DNA of 64,000 bases from Flammeovirga pacifica (lineage in GTDB: Bacteria; Bacteroidota; Bacteroidia; Cytophagales; Flammeovirgaceae): the NCBI RefSeq assembly GCF_000807855.2, contig NZ_JRYR02000001.1:3859961-3923960 (forward strand), in the 5' to 3' direction. The notes below the pieces were generated by a model. The model was not told the DNA's origin. It searched no databases and saw only the letters and a program-made list of their open reading frames with translations. The translations under genes and the position numbers were made by a program. Shown piece after piece: positions 1 through 9,362 of the stretch. Every line of letters begins with the position of its first letter. Position 1 is the first letter of the stretch.

Positions 1-685
1 CAATGGAAGAGATCGGAAATATCTGAAAGAACACCTTGGAGATTTTAAAGGTTATGCCCAAACCGATGGTTATAAAGGGTATGATTATTTTGAAAACACT
101 ACAGCAATTACACATTTAAATTGTTGGGCACACGCACGTCGATACTTTTTTAAGGCCTATAAAGGGGGCTATAAACCCGCTTCCGAAGTAGTTAACCTTA
201 TCTCAAAGCTCTATGAATTAGAAAAAACGTTTCAACCAGATACAAAAGCAGAAGAAATTCAATTAGAGAGAGAAAAATATGCTACTCCAATTATTAATAA
301 GCTCTTCCAATGGGCAAAGGAGCAAAAGGTATTACCTAAAACTGATATTGGTGTAGCTATTACTTACTTTCTCAATCATGAAAAAGGATTACGTGAATAT
401 CTCAAGAACGGTGAACTTCTCATTGATAATAACCCTATCGAAAATAAAATCCGACCACTTGCAATAGGTCGAAAAAACTATATGTTTGCAGGTAATGAAC
501 AAGGTGCTGCACAAATTGCAATGTTTTATTCCTTTTTCGCTACAGCAAAAATGCATGACGTAGAACCCTATCAATGGCTGAAAAATACACTTGAGATTAT
601 TGATGATTACCCTATCAATAAACTAGAGGAACTACTGCCTGTTAAATAGTTGGTGTAGACAAGTGCGGGTTTGCCGACTGCTTAC
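1..685 (+). mobile_element. IS66-family insertion sequence, right-hand part
   Basis: The window opens inside the element. It contains the end of the transposase gene and a terminal inverted repeat whose outer end is at 685; read inward on the minus strand it begins GTAAGCAGTCGG, which fits the GTAAG-type ends of the IS66 family. IS66 elements normally duplicate 8 bp of target, which would be 686-693 (gataaaga), but the left end lies outside the window so this cannot be confirmed. The element sits in the middle of a lipoprotein gene. Confidence 0.85.
2..649 (+). CDS. IS66-family transposase, C-terminal part (5' end outside window)
   Basis: An open frame runs from the window edge (codons in phase with base 2) to a TAG at 647-649, giving 215 residues. 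It matches the second half of the IS66 DDE transposase domain: GYAQTDGYKGYD carries one catalytic Asp, CWAHARRYFF is the conserved block after it, and LLIDNNPIENKIRPLAIGRK contains the family's late catalytic region, followed by the usual ...NYMFAGNEQGA. The short tail after it is typical of the IS66 C-terminal domain. No frameshift is visible in this part, so the enzyme may be intact; the N-terminal half and accessory IS66 ORFs would lie to the left. Confidence 0.9.
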   Translation, partial: NGRDRKYLKEHLGDFKGYAQTDGYKGYDYFENTTAITHLNCWAHARRYFFKAYKGGYKPASEVVNLISKLYELEKTFQPDTKAEEIQLEREKYATPIINKLFQWAKEQKVLPKTDIGVAITYFLNHEKGLREYLKNGELLIDNNPIENKIRPLAIGRKNYMFAGNEQGAAQIAMFYSFFATAKMHDVEPYQWLKNTLEIIDDYPINKLEELLPVK

Positions 686-1129
686 GATAAAGAAGAAGTA
701 GTAGCTGCAACAACTTCAACTACGGATGAAACACCTCAAGAAGACAATGGATTAAAAGGAACTTCAATAACTCCTATAAAGGAAAAGCAAGATATAAAGA
801 AAACTATGTCTACCTATATGCAAAGTAAAGAGTACAAAGAGTATTTGGAGACTCAGAAACCAGTACCTGACGGTTTTTTTATGACAGGTAATTATTATGC
901 ATTTAACCAAAGAACTACTGATTTTATATCTCATGTTGAATTTTTAGTTTTATCAAAAGATTATATCAAAGTAGCTATTAGATTAACAGATAATGATGGT
1001 ACAATGAGAGATTACGGTAACGACTATCTTTCTTTTGACTATTCTGAGAAGACAAAAACGATTTCATTTATCGCTATGGGACGCACTTATTCTTGCCCAG
1101 TAAAAGAATTAAAGAGTATACAAAAATAA
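686..1129 (+). pseudogene. IS66-truncated lipoprotein gene, C-terminal remnant
   Basis: About 147 codons remain in frame from the insertion point to TAA at 1127-1129. A TTG at 671, inside the IS end, could supply an artificial start, but no signal peptide or lipobox is present. The first part is a Thr/Ser/Glu-rich linker and the last ~80 residues form a compact domain. That domain resembles the C-terminus of the next gene (1216-1977): both show a G-x-Y start, a VE strand, a Y-D/S-x-K turn and a final [S]-x-P-[VM]-K-[ED]-L stretch. I infer a tandem duplicate whose signal-peptide half was separated by the transposon. Function unknown. Confidence 0.7.
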
Positions 1130-1215
1130 ATTCTTTACTCATGTGTTTAAAAATAAACTCGTGAAACTAGATCAAATAAATCATCTTCTTAAAATATTAA
1201 TTGACTAAAATTATC

Positions 1216-1977
1216 ATGAAAAACTCAATCAAATTCATCGCACCTTTAGCTATTTTATTATCGTTAGCTTCTTGTAATAAGGATAAAGATCCTGAGCCAG
1301 TAGCTCAAACACCAAAAGTGGAAACTCCAACTGCAGCAGTTGTAGATTCAACCGAAACACAAAATCCGGATCAAGTAGCAAAACCGGAAACACAAGACAA
1401 AGAAGAAATTACTTCTACTTCAAGTACAGATACGAAATCACCAGAAGAAGGGTCTTCAAAAGTAACAGATAAATTATCATCTAAATTTAATAAGACCAAT
1501 AAAAATGAAGATGAGTTATGGAAGAGTAAAAAAGAGAAGGGACTTCAATCACTTCCAATAAAAGATAAAGGTATTGTTAAAGAAAACTCCAAAAGTGTTG
1601 TAGAAACTACAACAGCTGTATCAATTAAAGAACAAACAGCTGCTGATGTAACATCTGACGGTAAAAAATTAGATAATTTTTGGCTAAAAGGAGAAGCACA
1701 ATATCATATGGATGAAAAAAGACCATATGATCAAGAAATTCCAAGTAATTTGATAGGGCAAACTTTTAAGTTTGGATATCAACACACATTCGCAGACGAG
1801 TATGTAGAATGTAAAATCACTTTTACTGGAGCAAATAGAGCAGATTTAGTAGAAAGTGCTAACGCGTCTGCTGAGTATATGTATGTTAGATATGATAAAA
1901 GAGATGAGACTATAAATTATAGAATAGGAGAAGAGGATTTTAGTATTCCAATGAAGGATCTTCGTTTAGTTAAATAA
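1216..1977 (+). CDS. Hypothetical lipoprotein with Ser/Thr/Glu-rich linker
   Basis: The ATG at 1216 is preferred over an in-frame TTG at 1201 because it places a clean lipoprotein signal directly at the N-terminus: MKNS, a hydrophobic core, then LASC with the lipid-modified Cys at residue 20. Residues 21 to ~150 are low-complexity (Thr, Ser, Glu, Lys, Pro) and look like a flexible tether. The last ~95 residues form a probable small globular domain shared with the truncated gene just upstream. No known family is recognised. A strong terminator follows at 2004-2035. Probably an envelope-anchored protein of 253 residues; role unknown. Confidence 0.75.
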   Translation: MKNSIKFIAPLAILLSLASCNKDKDPEPVAQTPKVETPTAAVVDSTETQNPDQVAKPETQDKEEITSTSSTDTKSPEEGSSKVTDKLSSKFNKTNKNEDELWKSKKEKGLQSLPIKDKGIVKENSKSVVETTTAVSIKEQTAADVTSDGKKLDNFWLKGEAQYHMDEKRPYDQEIPSNLIGQTFKFGYQHTFADEYVECKITFTGANRADLVESANASAEYMYVRYDKRDETINYRIGEEDFSIPMKDLRLVK

Positions 1978-1998
1978 TTAGTAGATTATTATATATAG

Positions 1999-3129
1999 TT
2001 AAGCCTGTTTTGATTTTTTCAAAACAGGTTTTTTTATTGATGAATTTGTACTCAAGTATATCAAAAAAGGGATTAATGGATAAAGAAAACGACCATCCCA
2101 ATTTTCTGATGTGAGTGAGATAACGCCTCCTTGAAACAGTATGTACAAAAGGGAAGAAGTAGATATAAATGTCCAATGGTCTTTATTGAAATTGTTTTTA
2201 ATCAATAAAAAATAAAGTGGATATAGAGTAAAAGCAATGATTAGGTTGTGAGTGAAAGAGTAATAGGGCTTCATATTTCCCCAAAATAAAAGTGATTTAA
2301 TAACCATTAATTTGACCATATAACCAAAATTGCCAAAAAAAGTAAGTAGAATTTGAATGATTATATTTTCTTGATTAGAAGGAAGGTAAGGGTTTTCTAA
2401 AGGAGAGATACCCAATGTATGTTTAGGGTAAATAATTTCGGCATTTAAATATCCATCTATCATCAAAGGGCCATAAAACTGCAGCATTTTATTAATAACG
2501 CACAAAAGAAAGAAGAATATTAATGAAGATCCCACTAGGATAGTTCTTCGATAATTAATTTCATTTTTATACAAGAAATAAATTTTAGAGATAATTAAAG
2601 CGGATAAAAAAATAATACCGATTGGTCGAATGAAAAATGTAAAAAATAATAGAGGTAAAGCTATTCGGTGAATTTTTTTGATATAACAATAAAAAAATAG
2701 AATAGTAAAGGAAGTAAAAAAGGACTCTCCATAAACGATATAATGCCATTCTATTGAAATTGGGAAGAACAAGTAAGTTGCGGTTCCTAAAAAAGCGATA
2801 TATTCTTTTTGAGTTCTATCAATTAATAGTTGATAAAAACAATATCCACTCAATAGATTTATGAAAAGCTGCCCTAGAATAATAGGGCTTATATCTTCTG
2901 TGAAAAATCTGAAAATACTAATAAATAATCCGTAAGAACTATACCATAAGCTTCGGTCAAATAACCATTTCCCATTTAATATGTTATCTGCAATTGATAT
3001 ATAAAATGAAGTATCAGCACCTTCTTTAGGCCCTATTTTAAACCATAATATAAGATGTATACTAACCCATAAGAACAATAGGTAGTTGAAATTAAGTCTT
3101 TGATTTTTAAAATAATCAAGCAGCTTCAT
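1999..3129 (-). CDS. Multi-pass membrane protein, GT-C fold glycosyltransferase-like
   Basis: 376 residues with about ten hydrophobic segments. Near the N-terminus the motif EGADTSFYIS (Asp39) sits in the first extracytoplasmic loop, where GT-C glycosyltransferases (ArnT/PMT/GT39-like) have their acidic catalytic motif. It is therefore likely to transfer a sugar from a polyprenyl-phosphate donor to an envelope acceptor, but the acceptor cannot be told from sequence. The start overlaps the end of scpA by 14 bases, so the two genes are translationally linked at the end of a four-gene operon. The last codons double as the terminator of the convergent lipoprotein gene. Confidence 0.6.
   Translation of the reverse strand: MKLLDYFKNQRLNFNYLLFLWVSIHLILWFKIGPKEGADTSFYISIADNILNGKWLFDRSLWYSSYGLFISIFRFFTEDISPIILGQLFINLLSGYCFYQLLIDRTQKEYIAFLGTATYLFFPISIEWHYIVYGESFFTSFTILFFYCYIKKIHRIALPLLFFTFFIRPIGIIFLSALIISKIYFLYKNEINYRRTILVGSSLIFFFLLCVINKMLQFYGPLMIDGYLNAEIIYPKHTLGISPLENPYLPSNQENIIIQILLTFFGNFGYMVKLMVIKSLLFWGNMKPYYSFTHNLIIAFTLYPLYFLLIKNNFNKDHWTFISTSSLLYILFQGGVISLTSENWDGRFLYPLIPFLIYLSTNSSIKKPVLKKSKQA
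2004..2035 (+). terminator. Rho-independent terminator of the lipoprotein gene
   Basis: Perfect 10-bp stem (CCTGTTTTGA at 2004-2013 with its complement at 2019-2028), 5-nt loop and a T run at 2029-2035. It lies inside the last codons of the convergent minus-strand gene, whose tail KKSKQA is encoded by the same bases. Confidence 0.85.
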
Positions 3130-3859
3130 CTAGTCGTTTAATATCAAAGTTATTAAATCCTTCGTGTACTTCGATTGTTATTTTATTTTGAGAGAGAAGT
3201 TCTAATACGGCTAGGAAATTAAAAACAATTGCTACATTATTAAAATCAGCTTTGATCAAATCCATAAAACTAAACTTTTGTTTAGTTTTTAAAGTCACCA
3301 TGATATCATTCTGACGATCTTCTTGAGAATAGGGGTATTTTACTACTTGATGTCTAGGTGCATTTTCTTGAGCATCAAGTTTCTTTAAAGCACTTTGATA
3401 AAACTTTAGAAGGCTAAATAAATCTACGTTCTGTAGTTCGGCTTCTACACCAATTTCTTTTTCTTTCTCAGCGACTTCTTGTTGGATGTTTCCTCTTTTT
3501 TCACGGTTTAACATCTCTATTTCCCATTCTTCTAGAGTTTGAAGAACAGACTTATATTTCATATACTCCAAAAGATGTTTTACTAACTCATCTCTTGGGT
3601 CTATATCATTTCCTTCTTCATCTTTTTCTACTCTAGGGAGAAGCATTTTTGCCTTAATACGCATCAGAGTAGCTGCTACAACAATAAAATCACTAGCCAA
3701 TTCTATATTCAGACGTTCCATTTCATTCATGTAACCCATAAAATCATTGGTGATATTAGAAATAGGAATATCATGAATATCTAATTCATCTCTTTGTATA
3801 AAGAAAAGAAGTAAATCAAAAGGTCCTTCAAATATTGGGATTTTAATCTCGAAGCTCAT
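3116..3859 (-). CDS. scpA: Segregation and condensation protein A
   Basis: 247 residues with the family's N-terminal signature FEGPFDLLLFFIQRDELDI, followed by ASDFIVVAATLMRIKAKMLLP and a C-terminal winged-helix region that binds the SMC head. ScpA is the kleisin subunit that, with ScpB and SMC, forms the bacterial condensin used in chromosome organisation. scpB and smc are not in this window. It begins 2 bases after the phosphatase stop codon and overlaps the GT-C gene at its 3' end, so it belongs to the uvrA operon. Confidence 0.93.
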   Translation of the reverse strand: MSFEIKIPIFEGPFDLLLFFIQRDELDIHDIPISNITNDFMGYMNEMERLNIELASDFIVVAATLMRIKAKMLLPRVEKDEEGNDIDPRDELVKHLLEYMKYKSVLQTLEEWEIEMLNREKRGNIQQEVAEKEKEIGVEAELQNVDLFSLLKFYQSALKKLDAQENAPRHQVVKYPYSQEDRQNDIMVTLKTKQKFSFMDLIKADFNNVAIVFNFLAVLELLSQNKITIEVHEGFNNFDIKRLDEAA

Positions 3860-3861
3860 TG

Positions 3862-4428
3862 TTATATGTTTACTTTAGTCTTTCCAGACTCTTGAAGTTC
3901 AATTTTAATTACTTTTCCAAAACCAAATTGAATGCGGAAGAGATTCTTTAAAGGCATTTCTAGTAAGTAGCATAAAATAATTCTCATTACAACCCCATGA
4001 GTAACAATAGCAATACTTTTACCTTCATCATATGAAATATTGTCTTGCCAAAAATCACATAATCTAGATTTTACATCCATCAAAGATTCTCCATTGGGAG
4101 CAGCTTTATGGTCAAAGTATTTGGTCCACTCTTTCAATTCATTGCCTAATTCCTGGAAAGTTTTCATTTCCCAATCACCATAACTAATTTCAAATAAACG
4201 AGGGTCTTCTATTCTTAAATCACCATTTAGTTTCCTTGCTAGTAGTTTACATCGTTTCAGAGGACTGTAATAGATATTACTAAGCATAACATCACCAATT
4301 AATTCTTGAACATCTTTTGCTTCTTGTTCAAAATTAATATCTAAATCTAAATCAGTTTGTCCGTACAAAATTTTACTTGCCTCAACATCTGGGGTTGTAT
4401 GTCGAACAAGATAGATAGTCATGCTCAT
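3862..4428 (-). CDS. Histidine phosphatase family protein (alpha-ribazole phosphatase / phosphoglycerate mutase-like)
   Basis: 188 residues. The phosphate-accepting motif is present as YLVRHTTPDV (His10; RHT rather than the usual RHG), followed by LYGQTDLDL, which is the pattern seen in CobC-type alpha-ribazole phosphatases. A second catalytic His lies in AIVTHGVVMR. CobC removes the 5'-phosphate of alpha-ribazole phosphate in cobamide nucleotide-loop assembly, but no cobalamin genes are nearby, so the substrate is uncertain. Two starts are possible (4428 or 4422). It lies 6 bases after uvrA and 2 bases before scpA. Confidence 0.75.
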   Translation of the reverse strand: MSMTIYLVRHTTPDVEASKILYGQTDLDLDINFEQEAKDVQELIGDVMLSNIYYSPLKRCKLLARKLNGDLRIEDPRLFEISYGDWEMKTFQELGNELKEWTKYFDHKAAPNGESLMDVKSRLCDFWQDNISYDEGKSIAIVTHGVVMRIILCYLLEMPLKNLFRIQFGFGKVIKIELQESGKTKVNI

Positions 4429-4434
4429 AGTATA

Positions 4435-7260
4435 TTATTTAGTTTCCATCGCTGCTTTTAAATAGCCTGCTGTAAAACCATTTTTAGTTTTAATGATTTC
4501 ATCTGGTGTTCCTTCAAATACAATATCTCCGCCATTTTTTCCGCCTTCAGGACCGATATCAATCATCCAATCTGCAGTTTTAATAACTTCAACGTTGTGT
4601 TCGATAATAATAGCGGTATGTCCTTTATCAATTAAAGCATTAATGGCTTTCATTAATTTGTCTATATCTTGGAAATGAAGTCCCGTAGTAGGTTCATCAA
4701 AAACAAAAAGGACTCTCTCAGATTCTTTTAGCGTACCTTTAGCTAAGAAAGAAGCCAATTTTACTCTTTGTGCTTCTCCTCCAGATAAAGTATTTGAAGA
4801 TTGTCCTAATTGGATATAACCTAATCCAACGTCAAGTAATGGCTGTAATCTTTGAATTATTTTCTTTTGACCTGCAAAGAATTCTATTGCTTCGTCAACA
4901 CTTAATTCTAAGATATCAGAAATACTTTTGTCGTTATATTTGGCTTCAAGAATTTCATTTTTGAAACGCTTACCTCCACAACTTTCACAAGGTAGGAAGA
5001 TATCAGCCATAAATTGCATTTCAATTTTTGCCGTTCCTTCTCCCTGGCAAGTTTCGCAACGTCCTCCATCTACATTAAAAGAGAAAAATGCAGGTTTGTA
5101 ACCTCTGTTGGTCGATAAAGGTAGCTTTGAGAAAAGTTCTCTTATCGGATCGTATGCTTTTACATAAGTCACAGGGTTTGATCTAGAAGATTTACCAATA
5201 GGATTCTGATCAACAAACTCCACTTTTGTAATACTACTGATGTTGCCATCAATTCGATCTATTTTTGCTTTTTCATCTGTATGATTTCCTAATGCTCGGT
5301 TTAAGGCAGGGGTAAGACACTTTTTCACTAAAGTGGATTTTCCACTACCCGAAACGCCAGTGATACAGGTGATAACTCCCAATGGGAATTTCACATTGAT
5401 GTTTTGGAGGTTATTTTCTTTAGCCCCAATTACTTCAATATATTCGTTCCAAGTTCTTCTAGTTTCTGGAGTTGGTATACTTGATAAACCACTAAGATAA
5501 CGAGTCGTGTGAGACACATCTGGTGTAGCAATGGCTTCTTCGATACTACCTTGAAACTGAAGATGACCACCATAACTACCTGCATCGGGGCCAATATCAA
5601 TAATCTCATCAGCAGCACGCATTACTTCTTCTTCGTGTTCTACTACAATTACTGTATTACCTAAACGTTGTAACTCTTTTAACACCACAATGAGGTTCTG
5701 AGTATCTCGTGGGTGTAATCCAATACTAGGTTCATCTAAAATGTACATTGATCCTACTAAAGCAGAACCTAAAGAGGTAGCTAATTTAATTCTTTGGTAT
5801 TCTCCCCCAGATAGAGTGCTTGTTAATCGGTTTAAGGTAAGGTAACCTAAACCAACTTTATTCATGTATTGCAAACGATTTTTGATCTCTGCCAATAATC
5901 TATCTGCAATTTTGTGTTCGTGTTTGTTTAATTCAATTTGATTGAAAAAGATGCTTGATTCTTCAATTGGCATTAATACTACATCAACGATAGATTTACC
6001 ATTGATTTTAACATAAGAAGCATCTTTTCTTAATCTTGATCCGTGACAATCAGGACATACTGTTCGGCCTCTATACCTAGATAGCATGACACGGTATTGA
6101 ATTTTATGTGTTTTTGATGCTAAATGATCAAAAAACTTATTGATGCCTTTGAACTTTCCTTTACCATTCCAAAGTATGTCTTTCTCATCATCAGAAAGTT
6201 CGTTGTACGACCTGAAAATCGGGAAACCGTTTTCATGTGCATTATCTGTCAGAGGTTTGATCCATTTTTTCATGGTTTCAGTTCTCCAAGGCATAATAGC
6301 ATCATCGATAACGGATAGAGATTTATCAGGAATTACTAAGTCAGGATCAATTCCTAATACTTTACCAAAACCCTCGCATGTTTTACAAGCGCCGTAAGGG
6401 TTGTTAAAGCTAAATAGATTAACGCTTGGTTCCTCGAAAATTACCCCATCAGCTTCAAACTTATCTGAGAATGTGGTGCTGATTTTCTTTTTTCCTTTCT
6501 GTATAATTTCTATTCTACACTCACCAACTCCTTCAAATAACGCAGTTTGAACTGAGTCTGCTATTCTAAACTGATTTTCTTCGTCCTCTTTCTTAACAGC
6601 ATTTCTATCTATTAGCATTTCTAAGGCTTCAAAATCAATTTTATCACCTTTTTCTATACTTTCTACCAATTCCTCTATGTAAACAATTTGTCCATCGGCT
6701 ATCACTCTAGTGAAACCTTGTTGGAGAAGTAAGTTAAGAGCAATTTTTGGTTCACGTCCTTCAGGAATTCTTAAAGGACAAGAAATGATAAAACGAGTAC
6801 TTTCACCGAAGGTGTAGATATAATTAACAATATCTGTGACGGAAGATTTACTAACAATCTCTCCAGAAATAGGAGAGTATGTTTTCCCTACTCTAGCAAA
6901 AAGTAATTTGAGATAATCATAGATCTCTGTAGTAGTACCAACTGTTGACCTTGGGTTTTTTGTAGATACTTTTTGTTCTACAGCAATGGCAGGACAAACA
7001 CCCCTGATGTATTCCACCTCAGGTTTTTCCATTCTTCCCAAAAATTGTCGTGCATAGGAGCTTAAACTTTCAACGTACATTCTTTGCCCTTCAGCAAAAA
7101 GTGTATCAAAAGCTAAAGAGGATTTCCCTGATCCTGATACCCCGGTAATAACAACAAAGCTATTACGAGGAATAGAAACGTCAACATCTTTTAGGTTGTT
7201 GACTTTGGCTCCTTTAACAATAATGTATTCTTTGGGATTGAGTTGGTCTACTGATCGCAT
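4435..7260 (-). CDS. uvrA: Excinuclease ABC subunit A
   Basis: 941 residues from the ATG at 7260. The open frame extends to 7317, but the extra 19 residues are hydrophobic and not typical of UvrA, whereas MRSVDQLNPKEYIIVKGA begins as the family does. Two ABC ATPase modules are visible: Walker A GVSGSGKS at residues 40-47 and again in the second half, two LSGGE signatures, and zinc-binding CxxC pairs (CKTC, CPDC, CETC, CESC). UvrA finds bulky lesions with UvrB at the start of nucleotide excision repair. It is the first gene of a minus-strand operon. Its length is normal for UvrA1. Confidence 0.97.
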   Translation of the reverse strand: MRSVDQLNPKEYIIVKGAKVNNLKDVDVSIPRNSFVVITGVSGSGKSSLAFDTLFAEGQRMYVESLSSYARQFLGRMEKPEVEYIRGVCPAIAVEQKVSTKNPRSTVGTTTEIYDYLKLLFARVGKTYSPISGEIVSKSSVTDIVNYIYTFGESTRFIISCPLRIPEGREPKIALNLLLQQGFTRVIADGQIVYIEELVESIEKGDKIDFEALEMLIDRNAVKKEDEENQFRIADSVQTALFEGVGECRIEIIQKGKKKISTTFSDKFEADGVIFEEPSVNLFSFNNPYGACKTCEGFGKVLGIDPDLVIPDKSLSVIDDAIMPWRTETMKKWIKPLTDNAHENGFPIFRSYNELSDDEKDILWNGKGKFKGINKFFDHLASKTHKIQYRVMLSRYRGRTVCPDCHGSRLRKDASYVKINGKSIVDVVLMPIEESSIFFNQIELNKHEHKIADRLLAEIKNRLQYMNKVGLGYLTLNRLTSTLSGGEYQRIKLATSLGSALVGSMYILDEPSIGLHPRDTQNLIVVLKELQRLGNTVIVVEHEEEVMRAADEIIDIGPDAGSYGGHLQFQGSIEEAIATPDVSHTTRYLSGLSSIPTPETRRTWNEYIEVIGAKENNLQNINVKFPLGVITCITGVSGSGKSTLVKKCLTPALNRALGNHTDEKAKIDRIDGNISSITKVEFVDQNPIGKSSRSNPVTYVKAYDPIRELFSKLPLSTNRGYKPAFFSFNVDGGRCETCQGEGTAKIEMQFMADIFLPCESCGGKRFKNEILEAKYNDKSISDILELSVDEAIEFFAGQKKIIQRLQPLLDVGLGYIQLGQSSNTLSGGEAQRVKLASFLAKGTLKESERVLFVFDEPTTGLHFQDIDKLMKAINALIDKGHTAIIIEHNVEVIKTADWMIDIGPEGGKNGGDIVFEGTPDEIIKTKNGFTAGYLKAAMETK

Positions 7261-7502
7261 AAAAAGCTGATGGATGATGTATAATATACAGATTATAAAA
7301 TTAGAGAAATGCATCAATTATACATCAAAAATGCCGAAAATATATTGTGATTTGCTTAAAAAATTATTGAATGTTTATTCATCATTTAAAAAAATATCTC
7401 ATTTTTGTAATGTTTCATTAAACTATCATATTTACTATATTCAACTATTATGCTGATGATTAATATATTAAAGTCATCATTTATAATACATAAAGTTAGA
7501 AG

Positions 7503-8258
7503 ATGTTTTTATTAAGACTTTACAAAATCTGGGGGGCTAGCATATTTTTGTTAGGCTTGTTGATATTGTATCCTTTGTTTGCCATAGTTATTTGGGTTCC
7601 TAACAGAAAGATCCTGCCATTTACCTATTACCTCAATAAGTTGTGGGCTTATTATACTTATTTCATGATATTGATACCTATCAAAAGAGAAAGAGAAGTA
7701 GAATTATCTAAGTCACAATCTTATGTATTTATTGGCAATCATACCTCTTTTTTAGATATCCCAGCTCTTCAACTTGTAGTAGATCAACTTGTTATTTTTT
7801 TAGGAAAAAGTAGCCTAGGGAAAATACCTATTTTTGGTTGGATGTTCAGAAACATTCATATCACAGTCGATAGAAATAACCATAAGAAAAGCGAAGATTT
7901 ATTTCAAAAGTCTATTGCAACATTAGAAGAAGGATATAGTTTAGGAATTTTTCCAGAAGGAACACAAAATAGAAAACCTCCAGTTTTAAATTCGTTTAAG
8001 GATGGAGCATATATCATCGCAATTAGAGCACAAAAACCGATTGTACCTATTACCATTGTTAGTAATTGGAAAATTTGGCCATCATTAAGCCCATATTTAA
8101 AATGGACCCCTTTGCTATTGGTACAACATGCTCCTATTTCGACAGAGGGACTTACTCTAGAAGATATTGGGCAATTAAAAAATAAAACGAAGTCGGTGAT
8201 TGAGAATGAACTGAAAAAACACTATCCACAAGAGTATTTATCATCAAAAGGTGAGTAG
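7503..8258 (+). CDS. plsC: 1-acyl-sn-glycerol-3-phosphate acyltransferase
   Basis: 251 residues. An N-terminal hydrophobic segment is followed by the acyltransferase motif I GNHTSFLD (His80, Asp85) and motif III FPEGTQNR (residues 150-157), with a final VPI block. This family adds the second acyl chain to lysophosphatidate to make phosphatidate at the inner membrane. It is transcribed divergently from uvrA and followed 65 bases later by gatC in the same direction. Confidence 0.88.
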   Translation: MFLLRLYKIWGASIFLLGLLILYPLFAIVIWVPNRKILPFTYYLNKLWAYYTYFMILIPIKREREVELSKSQSYVFIGNHTSFLDIPALQLVVDQLVIFLGKSSLGKIPIFGWMFRNIHITVDRNNHKKSEDLFQKSIATLEEGYSLGIFPEGTQNRKPPVLNSFKDGAYIIAIRAQKPIVPITIVSNWKIWPSLSPYLKWTPLLLVQHAPISTEGLTLEDIGQLKNKTKSVIENELKKHYPQEYLSSKGE

Positions 8259-8323
8259 TGTTGATATTTTATCAATAAAAAGACTTAATTTGTGAGATAT
8301 TGATAAATAATTGATTTGTAATT

Positions 8324-8611
8324 ATGATTATTGATAAAGATACATTAGAAAAAATGGCTCATTTGTCTAGACTAGATTTGGACAAAGACAAAGAAGAGAA
8401 AATGCTGAAAAGCATGAACGATATTGTGGAGTGGGTTGCTAAATTAGAAGAGGTTGATACCGATGGTGTAGAACCACTGACCCATATGACAGGAGAACAA
8501 TCTGTCTGGAGAGAAGACAATGCAGCAAAAACATTATCTCATGAGGATGCTTTAAAAAACGCACCTAAGAAAGATGCGGACTTCTTTAGAGTACCAAAAG
8601 TATTAGAATAA
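8324..8611 (+). CDS. gatC: Asp/Glu-tRNA amidotransferase subunit C
   Basis: 95 residues with the GatC pattern: I-D-x-x-x-L-x-x-M-A-x-L-S-R-L-x-L at the N-terminus, the Gly/Glu-rich DTDGVEPLTHM centre and a C-terminal LREDxxxxx-like stretch (WREDNAAKT) ending in FFRVPKVLE. GatC is the small scaffold that holds GatA and GatB together during transamidation of misacylated Glu-tRNA(Gln) or Asp-tRNA(Asn). gatA and gatB are not adjacent, which is common outside Firmicutes. A bidirectional terminator follows at once. Confidence 0.92.
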   Translation: MIIDKDTLEKMAHLSRLDLDKDKEEKMLKSMNDIVEWVAKLEEVDTDGVEPLTHMTGEQSVWREDNAAKTLSHEDALKNAPKKDADFFRVPKVLE

Positions 8612-8647
8612 AAAAAGACCTTGAAGCGATCACTTCAAGGTCTTTTT
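8612..8647. terminator. Bidirectional terminator between gatC and the convergent secreted-protein gene
   Basis: Perfect inverted repeat: GACCTTGAAG with its complement, 6-nt loop (cgatca at 8627-8632), flanked by A and T runs so that it can work in both directions. Confidence 0.9.
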
Positions 8648-8665
8648 ATTTATAATCACTCCGTA

Positions 8666-9157
8666 TTACAAGTTATTGATTAACGGAAGTTCTTGTGTCA
8701 TACTTAAATCGATTACTGTATTTAATTGACCCATGATTTGAACAAAACGAGCAGCAGTTTGAGTAGAAACTACTTTTTTCATTTGCTTGTAATATTTAGC
8801 ATTTAAGTCAATTTCTTTTTTATTCAACTTCATCGCTAATTTCATTAACTCATCTGTTCTTTTTTCATCAAGAGTTTCAAAGTTTTCAGCATATTCTTTT
8901 AGTAAAGCGTATTGCTGATTCATTAGCTGACTGTTTTCGTATTCGTATTTATCATAAACAGGCCAAAAAAGATCATTTTCGTCTTCAGCTAAGTTCATGT
9001 TTTCTTTCAAAACACCTCTTTTCTCTGCTTTGATTAATGTCTTAATTTGCTCAAAGTCCATATTTTGACCTTGAGGTGAAGCAGTAAGTGCAGGAGTTTG
9101 AGCGTAAAGGCTAACAGTTGCTAGTAAAGCGAAGATAGTGAATAAGAATTTTTTCAT
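8666..9157 (-). CDS. Hypothetical secreted helical protein (Spy/CpxP-like in appearance)
   Basis: 163 residues with a signal peptide ending at ...SLYAQ. The mature part is almost entirely helical and charged, with regularly spaced Leu/Met/Tyr and a C-terminal stretch VSTQTAARFVQIMGQL. Length, location and helical content recall the periplasmic Spy/LTXXQ chaperones, but the diagnostic LTxxQ motif is not clearly present, so this is a weak structural guess. It stands alone between a shared terminator and a 205-bp gap. Confidence 0.55.
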   Translation of the reverse strand: MKKFLFTIFALLATVSLYAQTPALTASPQGQNMDFEQIKTLIKAEKRGVLKENMNLAEDENDLFWPVYDKYEYENSQLMNQQYALLKEYAENFETLDEKRTDELMKLAMKLNKKEIDLNAKYYKQMKKVVSTQTAARFVQIMGQLNTVIDLSMTQELPLINNL

Positions 9158-9362
9158 GTTTTAATTATTTGTTGTCTCAGATTGAACGAGATTATTTTCT
9201 ATGAGTTGGCTTTTAAACTCTTAAAAAAAGTAAAAATCAAATAAATGTAATTATAATTGATGAAGATTAAAGATTATTTAAGATTTAATTGATCAAAAAA
9301 TGAATACATCATATGAGTTTATTGATTATTAGATCAATAAAAAAAGGGGGGATTTTGAGAAA

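Noticed and set aside
7261-7317. N-terminal extension of UvrA
   Set aside because: The extra residues are hydrophobic and unlike UvrA; the internal ATG at 7260 fits the family start.
9317-9340. Terminator for the EnvC-like gene
   Set aside because: TTTATTGAT/ATCAATAAA is a perfect repeat but all A/T, with its T run on the wrong side for the minus-strand gene.
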